DNA of 64,000 nucleotides from Gemmatimonadota bacterium (GTDB lineage: Bacteria > Latescibacterota > UBA2968 > UBA8231). The translations under genes were made by a program, and so were the position numbers. The stretch is taken from the NCBI GenBank assembly GCA_009840005.1, contig VXOR01000091.1, forward strand, positions 1 to 64,000, read 5' to 3'. The notes beneath the pieces were generated by a model. It worked only from the letters and a program-made list of their open reading frames with translations, did no database searches and had not been told where the DNA came from. Positions 50,927 through 60,508 of this stretch are shown here, piece after piece (position 1 is the stretch's first letter; the number at the start of each line of letters is the position of its first letter).

Positions 50927-52852
50927 ATGTCCGAAGACGTCCAAACTGAAGATCCACAGGTCGAAAAACGGGCTTTTCAAACCGAGGTCCAACAGCTACT
51001 CCACCTGTTGGTTTACTCGCTGTACACGCAAAAAGAAATTTTCTTGCGCGAGCTGATTTCCAATGCCTCGGACGCCCTAGACAAAATCCACCACCGCTCG
51101 CTGACCGACCGCAATATCCTCGACCCAGACGCCGAATTAGACATTGAGATCGAGGTGTCGAGCAGCAACAAGACCCTGACGATCCGCGACCGCGGAATCG
51201 GCATGACCCGCGACGAGGTCAGTGAAAATATCGGCACCATTGCCCGCTCCGGCTCAGCCGAGTTTGCCGCCAAGCTAGCCGATGCCGACGACGAGCAAGA
51301 AAAGCTCAAGCTGATCGGCCAGTTCGGAGTGGGCTTCTACTCGGTCTTCATGGTCGCCGACCGAGTAGTAATCACCACGCGCGCGGCCGACCCAGAAGCC
51401 GACGGGGTGCTGTGGGAATCCACCGGCGATGGAGCCTATACCCTATCCCACGCCGACAAAGCCGCCCGCGGCACCGAGATCAAGCTCTACATCCGCTCGG
51501 ACTGCGAGGAATTTCTCGACGCCCACCGGCTAGAAGCCATCATCCGCAAGCACTCGGATTTTGTTGCCTATCCCATCAAGGTCGCTGGCAAACAAGTCAA
51601 CGACACGGCCGCGCTGTGGACCCGGCCGCGCAACGAAATCACCCCCGAGCAGTACAGCGAATTTTACACGCACCTAACCGGCGACCCCGAAGAGCCGCTC
51701 GCACGCGAGCACATCGTCGTGGATGTGCCGATCCAGTTCTACGCCGTGATCTACATCCCTAAGCGCACACCGATCCAATGGCTGCACACAGAGCCGACGA
51801 TCTCGCTCAACCTGCACGTCGCGCGGGTCTTTATCCAAGACGACTGCAAGGAGCTTTTGCCGCTGTGGCTGCGCTTTGTGCGCGGAGTGGTTGACTGCGA
51901 CGACTTGCCACTCAACGTCTCGCGCGAAACCCTCCAGCAAAACCCCATCATCGGCAAAATCCGCGCCACCTTGGTGCGGCGCATCATCGGCATGTTAGAG
52001 AGCATGGCAAAGAAGGACGAAGAGCAGTACATGACCTTTTGGCACGCCTGCGGCACCATCCTCAAGGAGGGCGTGGCCACCGATGCCGCGCACCAAGCCC
52101 AACTCGCCAAGCTCTTGCGCTACCGCTCCTCGCTGACCGACGACGACACGCCTTACATCTCGCTGCAGACCTACGTCGATCGGATGCAGAGCGAGCAGGA
52201 CAAAATCTACTACCTCGCCGGCGAGAGCAAAGAAGCCATCGCCCAAAGCCCCCTCTTGGAAACCTTCCGCAAGCGCGGCCTAGAGGTGCTCTACTTCGAC
52301 GAGCCGGTCGATGAATGGGTCGTCCAAGGGCTGCAAAAGTTCGCCGACAAGGAATTCGTCGGCGTGGATGCGGCCGAACTGGATTTGGACGAGGACGCAG
52401 TTGAGTTGGAGGGCGTCGATGAGCAGAAGGCCGAGACCATCGAACTGATCTCCTTTCTCAAGCAAAAGCTCGCCGGCCGAGTCGAAGACGTGGTCGAGTC
52501 CAAGCGGCTGACCGACAGCCCTTGCCTACTGGTCGCCAGCCAGGGCGGCTTGAGCCGCAACATGGAGCGGCTGATGCAAATGACCGGCCAAGAGTTCAAG
52601 GGCTCGCTGCGCACGCTAGAAATCAATCGCCAACACCCCATCATCCGCAACATGGCCGCGGTACTCAAGCGCGACCGCGACTCCGAGCAATTGGAAAGCT
52701 GGGCGCATTTTCTGGTTGATTTCGTATTGCTGGGCGAGGGCACGGTCGAGGATCCACAGCGGCTGAGCCAGAGCTTGCAGTCCATCATGGGCGCGGCCAC
52801 AGAGCACGCGACCGAGGCTTCGACGACTCGACTGAGCTCGCCGAAGTCCTGA
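50927..52852 (+). CDS. htpG: Chaperone protein HtpG (Hsp90)
   Basis: A 641-residue bacterial Hsp90. The ATPase domain shows FLRELISNASDALDKIHH, RDRGIGMTRDEVSENIGTIARSG and GQFGVGFYSVFMVADRV. The middle domain has the catalytic-loop region NVSRETLQQNPII. The C-terminal dimerisation region follows. The ribosome-binding site is AAAGGAGC before the ATG. The last ten or so residues (EASTTRLSSPKS) are encoded by a dispersed repeat, so the native C-terminus has been altered. proA follows 23 bp later. Confidence 0.95.
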   Translation: MSEDVQTEDPQVEKRAFQTEVQQLLHLLVYSLYTQKEIFLRELISNASDALDKIHHRSLTDRNILDPDAELDIEIEVSSSNKTLTIRDRGIGMTRDEVSENIGTIARSGSAEFAAKLADADDEQEKLKLIGQFGVGFYSVFMVADRVVITTRAADPEADGVLWESTGDGAYTLSHADKAARGTEIKLYIRSDCEEFLDAHRLEAIIRKHSDFVAYPIKVAGKQVNDTAALWTRPRNEITPEQYSEFYTHLTGDPEEPLAREHIVVDVPIQFYAVIYIPKRTPIQWLHTEPTISLNLHVARVFIQDDCKELLPLWLRFVRGVVDCDDLPLNVSRETLQQNPIIGKIRATLVRRIIGMLESMAKKDEEQYMTFWHACGTILKEGVATDAAHQAQLAKLLRYRSSLTDDDTPYISLQTYVDRMQSEQDKIYYLAGESKEAIAQSPLLETFRKRGLEVLYFDEPVDEWVVQGLQKFADKEFVGVDAAELDLDEDAVELEGVDEQKAETIELISFLKQKLAGRVEDVVESKRLTDSPCLLVASQGGLSRNMERLMQMTGQEFKGSLRTLEINRQHPIIRNMAAVLKRDRDSEQLESWAHFLVDFVLLGEGTVEDPQRLSQSLQSIMGAATEHATEASTTRLSSPKS

Positions 52853-52866
52853 GCTCAGCCGAAGGA
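52817..52866. repeat. Dispersed GC-rich repeat at the htpG/proA junction
   Basis: A partly self-complementary element (GACTCGACTGAGCTCGCCG, then GAGCTCAGCCGAAGG) covers the last codons of htpG, its stop codon and part of the proA ribosome-binding site (GAAGGAGAG). A related element is at 14235-14292. Confidence 0.55.
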
Positions 52867-52875
52867 GAGTTAGAC

Positions 52876-54189
52876 ATGTCCGATCAAGTACGCCAACAAG
52901 CCCTAGCGGCCCGCGCAGCATCGCGCGTGCTCGCCGCAACTTCCGCAGAGGTGCGCAACCAAGCCCTCGAAGCCATTGCCGCGGCCCTCGAAGCAAATCG
53001 CGAGCGCATCTTGGCAGCCAACGCCGAAGACCTAAAAGCCGGCGAGCAAGATGGGCTGGCCTCGCCCTTGCTCAAGCGGCTCGACCTGAGCGGGCACAAA
53101 TTCGCCAGCACAGTGGAGATGGTGCGCGACGTCTGCGCCCAGCCCGATCCCCTCGGCCAGACCCAGAGCGCGACCGAGCTAGACGACCGGCTCCACCTCT
53201 ATCGCGTGACCGTGCCCATCGGCGTGATCGGCGTGATCTTTGAATCCCGGCCCGACGCCTTGGTGCAGATCGCCTCCCTGTGCCTCAAGTCCGGCAATGC
53301 TGCCCTGCTCAAGGGAGGACGCGAGGCCACCGTAACGAATCAAACCCTCGCCGAGATGATGTGCCAAGCCACGCAAGGCATCCTGCCAGAGGGGTGGATG
53401 ACGCTCCTGCCCGGCCGCGAGGAAGTCCGCGCCCTCCTCGGCGAAGAAGACCTCATCGACCTCATCATCCCGCGCGGCAGCAACGAGTTTGTGCAATACA
53501 TCATGCACAACACCAAGATTCCGGTCATGGGCCACGCCGACGGGGTCTGCCACGTGTACGTCGATGCCAGCGCAGATCTCGACAAGGCCGTGCAGATCGC
53601 CGTCGATGCCAAGACCCAGTACGTGGCCGTGTGCAACGCAGCCGAAACCCTGCTCGTCCACAGTGGCATTGCCGCGGCCTTTTTGCAGCGTGCCGTGCCG
53701 GCACTGCTCGACAGGAACGTGGAACTGCGCGGCGACGAGCGCGCCCTCGCCCTTGCCAACGCCAACGGGCAAGTTAAACCAGCCACTGAATCCGACTGGT
53801 CCACCGAATACTTGGACTTGATGCTGGCGGTAAAAGTCGTCGATAGCACGGCCGAGGCCATCGAGCACATCAACGCATACGGCAGCCATCACACCGACGC
53901 GATCGTGACCCAAGATTCGGAGGCTGCGCACACCTTTTTGCGCGAGGTGGATTCAGCCTCAGTGATTCACAATGCTTCGACGCGCTTTGCCGATGGCTTC
54001 AAATACGGGCTGGGAGCCGAGGTCGGCATCAGCACCAACCGTCTGCACAGTCGCGGCCCGGTGGGGTTAGAGGGCCTCGTCATCTACAAGTACATTCTCC
54101 AAGGAGACGGCCACATCGTCGATATGTACGACGGCCAGCAGCAGCGCCCCTTCACCCATCGCCCCCTCGACCACCCCTGGGAGGCCTAA
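52876..54189 (+). CDS. proA: Gamma-glutamyl phosphate reductase
   Basis: A 437-residue aldehyde-dehydrogenase-fold enzyme that reduces gamma-glutamyl phosphate to the semialdehyde in proline synthesis. The catalytic Cys is C253 in [13 protein letters not shown]. Other family marks are [40 protein letters not shown] and [24 protein letters not shown]. Length is normal. proB is not in the window, so the glutamate kinase is encoded elsewhere. A 2Fe-2S protein gene follows by one base. Confidence 0.95.
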   Translation: MSDQVRQQALAARAASRVLAATSAEVRNQALEAIAAALEANRERILAANAEDLKAGEQDGLASPLLKRLDLSGHKFASTVEMVRDVCAQPDPLGQTQSATELDDRLHLYRVTVPIGVIGVIFESRPDALVQIASLCLKSGNAALLKGGREATVTNQTLAEMMCQATQGILPEGWMTLLPGREEVRALLGEEDLIDLIIPRGSNEFVQYIMHNTKIPVMGHADGVCHVYVDASADLDKAVQIAVDAKTQYVAVCNAAETLLVHSGIAAAFLQRAVPALLDRNVELRGDERALALANANGQVKPATESDWSTEYLDLMLAVKVVDSTAEAIEHINAYGSHHTDAIVTQDSEAAHTFLREVDSASVIHNASTRFADGFKYGLGAEVGISTNRLHSRGPVGLEGLVIYKYILQGDGHIVDMYDGQQQRPFTHRPLDHPWEA

Positions 54190-54190
54190 T

Positions 54191-54547
54191 ATGAGCGAGC
54201 ACATCACAGATCCGACCTACACTCCGGTGGAGCGCCACATCTTTCTCTGCGCCACGCCCACCAAGCCCAAGTGCCACAGCGACGGCACCGGGGCCGACTG
54301 CTGGGAGTACCTGAAAAAGCGGTTGTCCGAATTGGGCTACGGCCATCCGGGCAAGGGCGGCATCCACCGCACCAAGGCCGACTGCCTGCGCGTTTGCGAG
54401 TCCGGGCCAACCGTCGTAGTGTATCCCGAGGGCGTCTGGTACCACTCCATAACCGTCGAAAAACTAGAGCGCATCATCCAAGAGCACTTGCTCGGCGGGC
54501 AGGTCGTAGAAGAGTTGGTCAATAAGGAACCGTTCCGCAGCCTGTAG
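54191..54547 (+). CDS. Thioredoxin-like [2Fe-2S] ferredoxin
   Basis: A 118-residue protein with the Cys pattern of the thioredoxin-fold 2Fe-2S ferredoxins: [13 protein letters not shown] near the N-terminus and [23 protein letters not shown] in the second half, the last block being very typical. An additional Cys at DCWEYL may not be a ligand. It probably carries electrons to an unknown partner. It starts one base after proA and precedes the nucleotide kinase gene by 21 bp. Confidence 0.85.
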   Translation: MSEHITDPTYTPVERHIFLCATPTKPKCHSDGTGADCWEYLKKRLSELGYGHPGKGGIHRTKADCLRVCESGPTVVVYPEGVWYHSITVEKLERIIQEHLLGGQVVEELVNKEPFRSL

Positions 54548-54568
54548 CCAAACTGGCCACAAAAGCGC

Positions 54569-55753
54569 ATGGCGAGCAAATCCAAATCCAAACACATCGA
54601 CCTCGAGATCAAAGACGCCAGCCTGATTTTCGCCCGCGTCTGGAGCGACCTAGAGCAAGAATTCGGTCGCGCCAAGCTCTGCTTTCCCGGAGAAATCATC
54701 TGGCTCGGCGGTGCGCCCGGCGCGGGCAAGGGCACCAATACCCCCTTCATCCTCGAAGCGCGGGGCATTACGGCAGCGGCCATCGTGATCAGCGACTTGC
54801 TCGACAGCCCCCGCGCCCAACAGATCAAGGACGCCGGTGGCTTAGTCGGCGACGAGGAGGTCACCTACCTGCTCTTGCACAAGCTGCTCGACCCAATATA
54901 CCAGCGCGGCGTGATCGTCGATGGTTTCCCACGCACCCAGGTGCAGGTCGAGTGCCTCAAGCTGTTCTACGACAAGATGACCGAATTGCGCGAGGAATTC
55001 CGCAATCACGATTTCCCGCGCCCCCTCTTCCGCACCGTGTTGCTCTTCGTCGATGAAGAGGTCAGCGTCGAGCGCCAGCTCCACCGCGGCCGGGAGGCCC
55101 AAGAGCACAACCGCAAGGCCACGGAGTTAGGCGTCGGCCAGTTCGCCGAGATCCGCGCCACTGACCTCGACCCAGAAGCTGCGCGCAAGCGCTACCAAGT
55201 TTTCAAGGAGACGACCTTTGAGGCGTTGCGCTCGCTACGCGCCATTTTCCACTTTCGCTTCATCGACGCCAGCCAGTCGCTTGCCAAGGTGCAACAGGAG
55301 ATTGAGGAGGAGTTTTCCTACCAGAGTTCGCTGGAGCTTTCGCACAATACCTTTGACCGCGTCCGCACCATCACACCGGCCAGCCGCCTCGTGCTCTACG
55401 CCCGCCAAGATCTAGTCAAGCGGCTGGAGATCTACAACGAGGATCATCCCGGGCTGTTCCAGCATGTCATCGACAAAGTCAACTCCAAGTTCATGCCCAT
55501 TGTCACCCGCTATGCCATTACCGGCATGACGCTCGTCAACTCCGAGGATGTGCTCTTTGACAATCCTCTGGCCTTGGCCATGCTGATCGACATCTTTTCC
55601 GAGCGCGGCTATCAGGCCCTCGTCGATGTCAACCACATCGAGGTCCCCCACCGCATTGACCCCGACACGCACAAAATCACCTGCCGACAAAAGCGCGTCT
55701 ATCGCTTCCAGATTCGCTTTGCAGCCTCGGCCATCCGGCACGGAACCCACTAG
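54569..55753 (+). CDS. Nucleoside monophosphate kinase-like protein with extra C-terminal domain
   Basis: A 394-residue protein whose residues 40-250 are an adenylate-kinase-type core: P-loop GGAPGAGKGT (K54), NMP-binding IVISDLLDS and VDGFPRTQVQ, and the lid region with GREAQEHNRKA. True adenylate kinases are about 215 residues. The 40-residue N-terminal and roughly 140-residue C-terminal extensions (from about FSYQSSLELSH) are additional; the latter has no assignment. It may regulate or target the kinase. It shares a CTAG with the convergent Gfo/Idh gene. Confidence 0.8.
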   Translation: MASKSKSKHIDLEIKDASLIFARVWSDLEQEFGRAKLCFPGEIIWLGGAPGAGKGTNTPFILEARGITAAAIVISDLLDSPRAQQIKDAGGLVGDEEVTYLLLHKLLDPIYQRGVIVDGFPRTQVQVECLKLFYDKMTELREEFRNHDFPRPLFRTVLLFVDEEVSVERQLHRGREAQEHNRKATELGVGQFAEIRATDLDPEAARKRYQVFKETTFEALRSLRAIFHFRFIDASQSLAKVQQEIEEEFSYQSSLELSHNTFDRVRTITPASRLVLYARQDLVKRLEIYNEDHPGLFQHVIDKVNSKFMPIVTRYAITGMTLVNSEDVLFDNPLALAMLIDIFSERGYQALVDVNHIEVPHRIDPDTHKITCRQKRVYRFQIRFAASAIRHGTH

Positions 55754-56772
55754 CCCAGCCCGATCTGCCCCTCTTTTAGCATGGTAATCAGGGCCGAATC
55801 CTCCACGTCAAGAGGGAGCACCACCCGGCCGCGGCGGCGGCTCGACTCATAAGTAGCAAAAATCAACTCGGTCGCTTGCAGGGCCTTGCGCGCCGACAAG
55901 CGCGGCTCCGCACCACTTGCGATACAGTCGATCAAGTCGAGCACCGACAGCACGGTGTCGTCACCCGGCGGCACGATATCGGCGATTTCTTCATCCGCGA
56001 AGTCCTGCCACGCCGCACCCGCACGCAAAAGCCGCAGCGGTGCCCGCTCTGCGCCACCGACTTCAATGATGCCCTCGCTGCCGATGAGCCGGTTGCGCGG
56101 ACCTTGCACATGCGCAGCCCCCGTGCCGAGCAAGCCCTCAACGCCGTTTTGCCAGCGGATCCACGACAGCCCGCTGGTGTCTAAAGGCACGCCAAACACC
56201 GAGCTCTCGGATTCAACGGCGATCTGGCCCATGACCCATTCGGCGGCCACTTCGTCGTTATAAAAGAAGAACATGTCAAACCAATGCGTGCCCCAGTCAA
56301 ACAGGTTGGAGCACGCGCCTTCGAGCCGCTGAAGCGCGCCTATAGCTCCTGCGTCGAGCAACTGCTTGGCCTTGACAAACACAGCGCCAAAGCGGCGTTG
56401 ATGGCAGAAGGTGAGGAGCACGCCGCGGTCGGCGCAGGCCCGCGCCAGCGCCTTGGCATCCCCCCACGTGCTGGCCATGGGCTTTTCGCAGTGGATAGCT
56501 TTGACACCGGCCGCGGCCGCGGCTTCGACCATTTCTCGGTGCAGGCCGGTCCACGTGCAGATGCTCACTACATCGAGGACTTCGCTTTCTAACATGGCGC
56601 GGTAATCTTCGTAATGAGACACCACAGCAAAGTCCTCGGCAAAGGACGCGCGGGCCGCTTCGACCGGATCGGCACAGGCTGCGATTGCGACTTGGGCAGA
56701 GGCTTGGTAGCCCTCGGCGTGGCGGCGACCGCGATTCCCGCAGCCGATCACACCGACTTTGTACTGAGTCAT
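55750..56772 (-). CDS. Gfo/Idh/MocA family oxidoreductase (second)
   Basis: A 340-residue dehydrogenase. The Rossmann motif is VGVIGCGNRGRRHAEGY (GxGxxG), the catalytic-type motif is HCEKPMAS, and the central domain has DWGTHWFDMFFF with the DxxxH-like His. It differs from the first Gfo/Idh in this window in the N-terminal motif and is likely a distinct specificity. It is a single leftward gene; the 238-bp region upstream holds a dispersed repeat. Confidence 0.85.
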   Translation of the reverse strand: MTQYKVGVIGCGNRGRRHAEGYQASAQVAIAACADPVEAARASFAEDFAVVSHYEDYRAMLESEVLDVVSICTWTGLHREMVEAAAAAGVKAIHCEKPMASTWGDAKALARACADRGVLLTFCHQRRFGAVFVKAKQLLDAGAIGALQRLEGACSNLFDWGTHWFDMFFFYNDEVAAEWVMGQIAVESESSVFGVPLDTSGLSWIRWQNGVEGLLGTGAAHVQGPRNRLIGSEGIIEVGGAERAPLRLLRAGAAWQDFADEEIADIVPPGDDTVLSVLDLIDCIASGAEPRLSARKALQATELIFATYESSRRRGRVVLPLDVEDSALITMLKEGQIGLG

Positions 56773-56840
56773 TTTGTGCTCCCTATGAGTTTGCGTAAAA
56801 TTTGCGCGTTGTAACTGACGTTACGCACGGGCTACTTCAG

Positions 56841-56936
56841 TATGAGATGCTTCGCTTCGCTCAGCATGACAGGTGCTAACGCGCTACTTCTCAATGTCAT
56901 GCTGAGCGGAGCGCAGCGGAATCGAAGCATCTCATA
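56841..56936. repeat. Dispersed palindromic intergenic repeat, copy 2
   Basis: Arms TATGAGATGCTTCGCTTCGC... (56841-56871) and the complementary TGTCATGCTGAGCGGAGCG...CATCTCATA (56895-56936) form a long imperfect stem with a loop of 23 bp. The element is of the same family as 44197-44296. It lies between the Gfo/Idh and PhyH genes. Confidence 0.65.
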
Positions 56937-57010
56937 CCCGGACCTGTGCGCAACATCAGTTTGTAAAATAGAGCTTCCATCGCCTCGCCAAAACTCAACA
57001 GGAGAACGCC

Positions 57011-57838
57011 ATGCCCATCACCGACGCCCTCCCCGACATGGAGCGCGAACTCAAATTTTTCAGCGCGCCCAACGACAACCCGCAAAAACTCACCCACGCC
57101 CAGATCCGCCAGTTCAACGAACAGGGCTACATCTGCCCCTTGGACGTGTTCACGCCCGAGGAAGCCGCGGCCAATCGCCGCTATTTCGACGCGCTCATGG
57201 CCGAGGCCAAGACCAACGGACACAACAGCTATTCAATCAACGGCTGGCATCGCCACTGCCGAGGCATCTACGACTTGTTGCACGAGCCGCGCATTCTCGA
57301 TTACGTCGAAGACCTCCTCGGCCCCAACCTCGTCAGTGTTATGACCCACTACTTTTGCAAGGAGCCGGGCGACCAAAAACAAGTCGTTTGGCACCAAGAC
57401 GCCTCGTACTGGCCGCTGACCCCGAGCAAGGTGGTGACCGCGTGGCTGGCCATCGACGATGTGGATGAGGAAAACGGGCCGATGACCGTCGTCCCCGGCT
57501 CGCATTTGCACGGCCAGATTCCCTTTGAACGCAGCACCGCCGATGAGCAAAACGTCTTGGGACAGAGCGTGCACGATCCGCTCCAATGGGGCGGCGAGCC
57601 AGTGGCCTTTACCATGCGCGCTGGCCAGATGTCCCTGCACACCGACCTGCTGTTGCACGGCTCGGCCCCCAACCGCTCCACGCGCCGCCGCTGTGGCCTG
57701 ACGCTGCGCTACATGCCACCCGAGGTACGCACCCGCGAGGAGAAGCGCACCCACGGCTATATCTGCCGCGGTACCGACCCGAGCGGCTACTGGATCAACC
57801 ACCCCGTGCCGACCGGCGACGAGATGCCGCCGAGGTAA
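57011..57838 (+). CDS. Phytanoyl-CoA dioxygenase family protein
   Basis: A 275-residue Fe(II)/2-oxoglutarate dioxygenase of the PhyH family. The metal motif is H128-Q-D130 (WHQDASYW) and the distal ligand H216 (LLLHGSAPNRS); MTVVPGSHLHGQIPF is the typical mid-domain block. Members hydroxylate diverse small molecules, including lipids and natural products. The substrate is unknown. It is divergent from the second Gfo/Idh gene, and the two may act on one substrate. The methyltransferase gene follows by five bases. Confidence 0.88.
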   Translation: MPITDALPDMERELKFFSAPNDNPQKLTHAQIRQFNEQGYICPLDVFTPEEAAANRRYFDALMAEAKTNGHNSYSINGWHRHCRGIYDLLHEPRILDYVEDLLGPNLVSVMTHYFCKEPGDQKQVVWHQDASYWPLTPSKVVTAWLAIDDVDEENGPMTVVPGSHLHGQIPFERSTADEQNVLGQSVHDPLQWGGEPVAFTMRAGQMSLHTDLLLHGSAPNRSTRRRCGLTLRYMPPEVRTREEKRTHGYICRGTDPSGYWINHPVPTGDEMPPR

Positions 57839-57843
57839 CTTCC

Positions 57844-58791
57844 ATGCCCCTGCCGGAAGCCTTTCGCGCCCGCTTACAGGCCATCCTCCCAGCCGAGCAC
57901 TTTGCCGCCTGCTGGCAGAATTTGGCCGCCGAGCAGCCCACGGCCTTCCGCGCCAACGCGCTCAAGGGCACGCCTGACGCGCTCGTGGCCGAGCTAACGG
58001 CGGAGGGCTTTGCCCTGACGCCACTCGCCTGGAAAACCGACGCCTTTGTCGTCCCGGCTGCCCAGCGCCGCGCCCTCACCGAATGCGCGGCTTACCGCGA
58101 AGATCGGCTCTACATCCAAAACCCCTCCAGCATGGTGCCGCCGATCCTCCTGGCACCGCAAAGCGAGGAGTGCATTCTCGACCTCGGGGCCGCCCCAGGC
58201 AGCAAGACCTTGCAACTCGCCGAAATGATGGGCAATCAAGGGCGCATCTGGGCTGTGGAGTCCGTGCGCGGCCGCTTCTTTCGCCTGCGGGACAACCTAG
58301 CGCGGCACGGAGCTGAAAACGTGCAAACCCATCTCGCCGACGGCACCCGCTTCTGGCGTCGGCACTTAGAGCGCTTCGACCGCGTGCTGCTCGACGCGCC
58401 GTGCTCGTCCGAAGGGCGATTCCGCGCCGATGCACCCAAAACCTATGCCTATTGGAGCGAGAAGAAGATCGCCGAGGCCAGCCGCAAACAACGCCGGCTC
58501 TGCTACTCAGCCGTACAATGTCTCAAGCCGGGCGGGGTGTTGGTCTATTCGACCTGCACCTTCGCGCCCGAAGAAAACGAAGCCATCATCAACCGAGTGC
58601 TACGGCAGTTCGCCGGTGCCCTAACCGTCGAAGACATCGCGCTACCTTTTGACAATGTGGCGTCGGGCTTGAGCCAGTGGCGGGAAAAGGCGTTTGACGA
58701 TCAGGTACAACGGGCTAAGCGGATTTTGCCGCTAGAGGGGATGGAAGGGTTTTTCGTGTGCCGATTGCGGAAGACGGCGAGTACGAGGTAG
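57844..58791 (+). CDS. RsmB/NOP family rRNA m5C methyltransferase
   Basis: A 315-residue SAM-dependent RNA cytosine-C5 methyltransferase. Motif I is ILDLGAAPGSKTLQLAEMM, motif IV VLLDAPCSSEGRF with C187, and motif VI VYSTCTFAPEENEA with the catalytic-type C238. These enzymes use two Cys: one attacks C6 of the cytosine and one helps release. The N-terminus is short, without the NusB-like domain of RsmB. It ends six bases before the stop of the convergent helicase. Confidence 0.9.
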   Translation: MPLPEAFRARLQAILPAEHFAACWQNLAAEQPTAFRANALKGTPDALVAELTAEGFALTPLAWKTDAFVVPAAQRRALTECAAYREDRLYIQNPSSMVPPILLAPQSEECILDLGAAPGSKTLQLAEMMGNQGRIWAVESVRGRFFRLRDNLARHGAENVQTHLADGTRFWRRHLERFDRVLLDAPCSSEGRFRADAPKTYAYWSEKKIAEASRKQRRLCYSAVQCLKPGGVLVYSTCTFAPEENEAIINRVLRQFAGALTVEDIALPFDNVASGLSQWREKAFDDQVQRAKRILPLEGMEGFFVCRLRKTASTR

Positions 58792-58797
58792 GGATAG

Positions 58798-60489
58798 TCA
58801 CGAACCGTGGCGGATTGGGTCAGTCACCTGATCTGATAGCAGACGACTGATTCCCACCTCGCTCAGTACTTGATGCCATATAGCATCTTCGCCGTGTGCT
58901 AGACGCTCCACGACGTTGTTGAAAAGCTCTCGCTTGGTTTCTAAGATTCGCTCTAGCACTTCTTCGATCGTCCCTCGACAACAGAAACGGTAAATACGCA
59001 CCTTGCGGCGCTGACCGATCCGTACCACGCGGTCGCGAGCTTGGTCGTTGGCTGAGGGATTCCACCATTGGTTGAACAAAAAGACGTGGTTGGCCTCCAC
59101 TAACGTGAGCCCTTCGCCCCCAACACGGCTTGAAGCAAGTAGCGCAAGCACTCGCTTGTCATCTCGAAAACGGGTCACGGCGTGATTTCGTTCATCACTG
59201 TCCATTTCTCCCAACAAGAGCTCCGCTGATTCCTGCCCCCAACGTTTGGCAATCCTAGTCTGCAATTCTCGCAGCGGTTCAAGCCGATACGAAAACACGA
59301 CTGCTTTTTCATCCTGTTCGAGAATGCGCCCAAGCAGGTAGAGGATGCGGTCTACTTTGCAACTCCCTCGGCTATCGGGATCAATGTCGCAAAGCATTTG
59401 CAACTTGGTCAGGAGCGCCAACTCCACTCCCTTTTCATCCGACCGGCGGTACTCATTCACTGCTGCTCGATAGGACCGTCCCTGTGCCTCCGACAGCTCC
59501 AGCGTCTCGACGGTATCGAGTACGGGCGGTAATTCCTGTAGGACTTCCTTTTTACGACGCCGCAACACGTATGGTTTCGCCCGGCTGCGTAACGATGACG
59601 GGTGAAGCTTCGCGTCGGTGGGCGCAAAGCGGTTAGGGGCGACCAGGGACAATAACGTGGCCATATCCTCAAGGTCGCGTTCCAAGGGAGTGCCCGTAAG
59701 TGCCCAAAAACGCTTTGGTCGCAGTTCAAAAACCCCCGAAGTCACTTGTGCTCCGGATCTGCGCAGTCGATGAGCTTCGTCCGTGACGATTAAATCTGGC
59801 GGCGTCCGTCGCAAGATTTCGGGAGGAGTGCGGAGTTGTTCGTAATTGGTCAATAACACGTGCCGCCGTCCGGTTACCGTTCTCCAAGCATCTTCGCGGA
59901 GACGTGCTGGAGGGACTAGTACCGCCACACCCAGTTCGGGAGCCCAGCGGCTAAACTCACGCTCCCAAGTTGCAATCAAACCTTTAGGACATATAACCAA
60001 GGCAGTTCGGAGTTTTGCTCGGTTGAAAAGCAGGCGCATAGCTGAGATCACCTGCACCGTCTTCCCCAACCCCATATCATCAGCCAGAATACCGCCGCTT
60101 CGGTTGATGAGCCACTCTACGCCTTGATGCTGGAATGGATATAGCTGCTCCAGCTTCGGCGTATCTAGCAACAGGGGGCGGATCAGTGCGCCGACACTGA
60201 GCTGAAGTTTCCGGTAATTGGAGGGAGTCTCGCGCTCGACACGCCCGGCAACAATCCTTCGTCCGGCGGGGACGGTCACCTGTGGACTACCGCCCGCTCG
60301 GATCAGTTTTTGATACTGTGCGTCTAGTTCTAGTGCCCAATCGGCCGCACGTGCGAGCCGGTCAGCGACCGAGCCGTCAGTTTCGTTTTCGCATTCCGGA
60401 CTCGGCCGAAGACGTAGTATCAAAGCACCGGACTCGGCGTCTTCCTCATTCTCAAAGCGTATCGAACAATCAAGAGCGAGTTGCGGCAT
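58798..60489 (-). CDS. SNF2-family DNA helicase/translocase
   Basis: A 563-residue SNF2-type ATPase. The Walker A motif is ILADDMGLGKT (K143), Walker B VTDEAH (D237), then LTGTP, and helicase C-terminal motifs SSRVGGEGLTL, NQWWNPSANDQARDRVVRIGQ. The N-terminal 110 residues are unassigned. Such proteins translocate along double-stranded DNA. It is the last gene of a leftward operon with two DGQHR proteins and a GIY-YIG protein; the ATG at 60489 lies 19 bp after the second DGQHR gene's stop. In known modification systems with DGQHR proteins a SNF2-like helicase may take part. Confidence 0.88.
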   Translation of the reverse strand: MPQLALDCSIRFENEEDAESGALILRLRPSPECENETDGSVADRLARAADWALELDAQYQKLIRAGGSPQVTVPAGRRIVAGRVERETPSNYRKLQLSVGALIRPLLLDTPKLEQLYPFQHQGVEWLINRSGGILADDMGLGKTVQVISAMRLLFNRAKLRTALVICPKGLIATWEREFSRWAPELGVAVLVPPARLREDAWRTVTGRRHVLLTNYEQLRTPPEILRRTPPDLIVTDEAHRLRRSGAQVTSGVFELRPKRFWALTGTPLERDLEDMATLLSLVAPNRFAPTDAKLHPSSLRSRAKPYVLRRRKKEVLQELPPVLDTVETLELSEAQGRSYRAAVNEYRRSDEKGVELALLTKLQMLCDIDPDSRGSCKVDRILYLLGRILEQDEKAVVFSYRLEPLRELQTRIAKRWGQESAELLLGEMDSDERNHAVTRFRDDKRVLALLASSRVGGEGLTLVEANHVFLFNQWWNPSANDQARDRVVRIGQRRKVRIYRFCCRGTIEEVLERILETKRELFNNVVERLAHGEDAIWHQVLSEVGISRLLSDQVTDPIRHGS

Positions 60490-60508
60490 AGCCCGGCACT
60501 CACGTCAC

